Assembly: GCF_003337375.1 (NCBI RefSeq)
Contig: NZ_QPJD01000006.1
Location: 107,172 to 171,171, forward strand
Reading direction: 5' to 3'
DNA: 64,000 nt
From: Paenibacillus prosopidis
GTDB taxonomy: Bacteria > Bacillota > Bacilli > Paenibacillales > Paenibacillaceae
Below are positions 62,022-64,000 of the stretch, piece by piece. The stretch's first letter is position 1. Every line of letters begins with the position of its first letter. A program made the position numbers and the translations under genes. The notes under the pieces were generated by a model. The model saw nothing but the letters and a program-made list of their open reading frames with translations, was not told where the DNA came from and did no database searches.

Positions 62022-62046
62022 GCCCATTACCGTTCAGGTAATGGGC
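62022..62046 (-). terminator. Hairpin between cobW and folE2
   Basis: GCCCATTACC (62022-62031) and GGTAATGGGC (62037-62046) form a perfect 10-base stem with a five-base loop. The T-richness on the minus strand is moderate, so some read-through into folE2 is possible. Confidence 0.6.
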
Positions 62047-62076
62047 TTTACTTTCATTTGCACATTGTGAATAGCC

Positions 62077-63084
62077 TTATGACGTGGCTACACAGTTTGC
62101 AAATTGTTCGTTAAACCATTCCGTGTCCAGGTTTCTGCCGATAATAACGAACTCGCTGACCCGCTGTTCATCGGCTCTCCAGTCGCGGTCAGGGTAGGAG
62201 CTAAACAACATGTGGATGCCTTGGAACACAATGCGCTGCTTGACCCCTTTAATATGAAGGACACCCTTGTAACGGAATGTATCGGTGCCATGATCCGTCA
62301 ACCACTCCTGCAGGAACCGCTCTAATTTCACCAAATCAAGCGGCTGTTCCTCACGGAAGAACAGGGAGTAGACATCATCATCGTGATCATGGTCCTCTTC
62401 CTCAAGGAAGCCGGGATCAAGCTCCAGCTTCTTCTCCAGGTCGAATGCCCCGATACCCAGAATATGATGAATATCAATTTGAGATTGCCGGGTATGGTAT
62501 AGCTTGGCTGCAGGGTTCATGGCTATTAGGCGATGCTCGAGTTTCTTAAGTTCGTTCTCCGTGACAAGATCCGTCTTGTTCAACAGAAGCACATCGGCGA
62601 AAGCGACCTGCTCTTGCGCTTCATGACCGTCATCCAAATGCTGGTCGGCATGCTTCGCATCGACGACAGTTACAATGGCATCCAACTTGTAGAACTCTGC
62701 CATTTCCTCGTCCACGAAGAAAGTTTGGGCCACCGGGGCCGGGTCGGCCAATCCTGTTGTCTCAATAAGCACACGGTCGAAGTTAGCTTTACGCGAATCA
62801 CCGGCACCTCTCTTGGCATCCATCAGCTCACCGAGAATGCGGATAAGATCTCCCCGGACCGTACAGCAAATACAACCATTGTTCATCTCGAAAATCTCTT
62901 CATCCGCTCCTACGACGAGTTGATTATCGATACCTACCTCTCCGAATTCATTCACAATTACCGCGATCTTTTGACCGTGATCGGCCGTAAGGACGTGATT
63001 CAACAGGGTGGTCTTGCCTGCACCAAGGAATCCGGTCAAAACAGTAACCGGTATGCGAGAATCAGCTTCTACAGCTTGCGACAT
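62077..63084 (-). CDS. CobW/ZagA-family zinc metallochaperone GTPase
   Basis: GTPase of about 335 residues of the COG0523 family that supplies zinc to target enzymes. Walker A is GFLGAGKTT, the metal motif is CICC in MNNGCICCTVRG, Walker B is IETTGLADP and the guanine-specificity motif is LLNKTDLV. A His/Asp-rich loop (EEEDHDHDDD) and a C-terminal CobW_C domain follow. The ATG at 63084 has AAGGAG 8 bases upstream. A Zur-like box lies 27 bases before it. The pairing with FolE2 mirrors the Bacillus zinc-starvation operon (ZagA/YciC with FolEB). Confidence 0.93.
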   Translation of the reverse strand: MSQAVEADSRIPVTVLTGFLGAGKTTLLNHVLTADHGQKIAVIVNEFGEVGIDNQLVVGADEEIFEMNNGCICCTVRGDLIRILGELMDAKRGAGDSRKANFDRVLIETTGLADPAPVAQTFFVDEEMAEFYKLDAIVTVVDAKHADQHLDDGHEAQEQVAFADVLLLNKTDLVTENELKKLEHRLIAMNPAAKLYHTRQSQIDIHHILGIGAFDLEKKLELDPGFLEEEDHDHDDDVYSLFFREEQPLDLVKLERFLQEWLTDHGTDTFRYKGVLHIKGVKQRIVFQGIHMLFSSYPDRDWRADEQRVSEFVIIGRNLDTEWFNEQFANCVATS

Positions 63085-63110
63085 AAGCGACACTCCTTAT
63101 AATGTAGAGT

Positions 63111-63133
63111 TTAATCGTAAATATTACTATTAA
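63111..63133. promoter_or_regulatory. Zur-like operator
   Basis: TTAATCGTAA-ATA-TTACTATTAA: 10-base arms with one mismatch. It resembles the Bacillus Zur box (AATCGTAAT-N-ATTACGATT type) and lies directly upstream of the CobW gene. Confidence 0.7.
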
Positions 63134-63160
63134 AGAGTATAAAAGGTTCAGTAATATTTG

Positions 63161-64000
63161 TCAAAGAGTACGAATCCGGTCTAATTGCAACCAGCGTTTC
63201 CATTCCGCCTCGAGCTGCTGTTCATTAAGATTTATGCCAATGAAGACGATGTAGGATTCACCGCTAAAGTCGGACTCCGTCCAAGTTATCCGTTTGCCTG
63301 CGTATTGCATGAGCATGACAGATTTCTCTTCTTTAAGGCGAATATAGCCTTTAGCCCGAAGCAGCTGTTCCTTGAATTTGAGAAGAAATTTTTCAATATG
63401 TCTGCGGCTTGGCTGTGTCGCGGATACGATCGGCAGCGTCATGGTTTGGACGCGCGAGAATGATAACGTTTTTTCAGGTATGGTTCGTTCTTTATCTTGA
63501 TGATGTCCGGCGGGAACTGCCTTCAGCATCTTGAACGACCGGGCAACGGGGATCGCTTGCCGTTCCTGCTTCTTGACGGTTGCAAGGAGCAGATTCAGAT
63601 CGACTTGACTATAAGCGGCAGGAATAACAAGGGCCGTATCATTCTGTTTGCGAATCACCTTGTCAATCTTGCTCAGCTTAGGTGCTGTTACAAGATCAGT
63701 CTTGTTTACGATAATGAGATCAGCCGTTTCCATCTGCCGCCGCAAGGTTCGCAGCAGCGATAGATCAGATTCAAAAATACTGTTGTAAGTAAGCACATGC
63801 TCGGCATCCAGCAAGGTTACGATCTGCTTGAGCTGAACGAGCCCGAGCACTTGAGGCTCCGTAAGCGCATCGGCTATTTCTTCGGGATTAGCTACGCCTG
63901 TCAGCTCGATAAAGATGACGTCAGGCTTCTGCTTGGACAAAGATTGGATGCTGCCGGCCAATTCACTGCGTCTGCTGCAGCAGACGCAGCCATCTAACAG
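63161..64000 (-). CDS. Second CobW-family GTPase (5' end outside window)
   Basis: The frame is open to the window edge, so the gene begins beyond 64000. The visible 279 residues start at LLDGCVCC, the CxCC metal motif, then carry the FIELTGVANPEEIADAL Walker B region, IIVNKTDLVTAP for guanine specificity and a CobW_C domain with RAKGYIRLKEE. It is a diverged paralogue of the neighbour at 62077 without the His-rich loop. It lies upstream of the Zur-like box, so only read-through transcripts would join the two. Confidence 0.92.
   Translation of the reverse strand: MLDGCVCCSRRSELAGSIQSLSKQKPDVIFIELTGVANPEEIADALTEPQVLGLVQLKQIVTLLDAEHVLTYNSIFESDLSLLRTLRRQMETADLIIVNKTDLVTAPKLSKIDKVIRKQNDTALVIPAAYSQVDLNLLLATVKKQERQAIPVARSFKMLKAVPAGHHQDKERTIPEKTLSFSRVQTMTLPIVSATQPSRRHIEKFLLKFKEQLLRAKGYIRLKEEKSVMLMQYAGKRITWTESDFSGESYIVFIGINLNEQQLEAEWKRWLQLDRIRTL

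Noticed and set aside
1..64000. tRNA, rRNA, riboswitch and insertion-sequence transposase genes
   Set aside because: I looked for the usual conserved cores and transposase motifs and saw none; a covariance-model search was not possible.

Overview
The window looks like chromosomal DNA of a soil, plant-biomass-degrading Bacillota of the Paenibacillus/Cohnella type. The reasons are strong AGGAGG ribosome sites with frequent TTG/GTG starts, YesM/YesN-type two-component pairs, lipoprotein sugar-binding proteins, a DUF5696 lipoprotein, a FIMAH C-terminal module and many family-43 glycosidases. I see no rRNA, tRNA, CRISPR array or intact transposase. The taxonomic call is inference from protein types only.

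Layout. 1-7.6 kb: tail of a YtfQ-like sugar-binding protein, a solute-binding lipoprotein with a YesM/YesN sensor-regulator pair, and a membrane-anchored XynD-like arabinofuranosidase. 8.3-14 kb: an export operon (ATPase, adaptor lipoprotein, giant FtsX permease, second ATPase). 14-23.3 kb: a wrecked CBM22-GH10 xylanase, a 2044-residue double-GH43 protein that appears to be a chimera (A+T-rich, clostridial-looking front; G+C-richer Ig/FIMAH tail), and a secreted GH5 glucanase. 23.3-28 kb: gene debris, a DUF2975/HTH/membrane-protein operon, two more broken genes (epimerase, MFS) and an orphan AraC-type regulator with a degenerate receiver. 29-41.8 kb: a long sugar-uptake cluster with two binding proteins and two permease pairs, split by an NHL/TPR protein, a YIP1 protein and a DUF5696 lipoprotein; it carries no ATPase. 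41.9-44.8 kb: anchored GH10 xylanase and cytoplasmic beta-xylosidase. 45.2-49.5 kb: methyltransferase, MerR-GGDEF fusion, sigma factor with a large extra domain, DoxX protein. 49.8-52.4 kb: two cytoplasmic GH43 enzymes. 52.5-54.1 kb: TetR regulator and its NAD-binding target. 54.6-60.4 kb: GNAT, metal P-type ATPase with ArsR sensor, methyltransferase and ABC exporter. 60.5-64 kb: a zinc-starvation group (MoaB, FolE2, two CobW GTPases) with a Zur-like box.

How it works together. Anchored and secreted enzymes (GH10, GH43, GH5) would cut arabinoxylan and beta-glucan at the surface. The ABC systems would import the oligosaccharides, and the cytoplasmic GH43 enzymes would finish them. Three of these transcription units (GH43 at 5.95 kb, binding protein at 29.0 kb, GH43 at 49.8 kb) share a nearly identical promoter with a co-varying dyad over the -10 region. 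This suggests one regulon spread over 44 kb. The many gene fragments show that the locus has been rearranged repeatedly.
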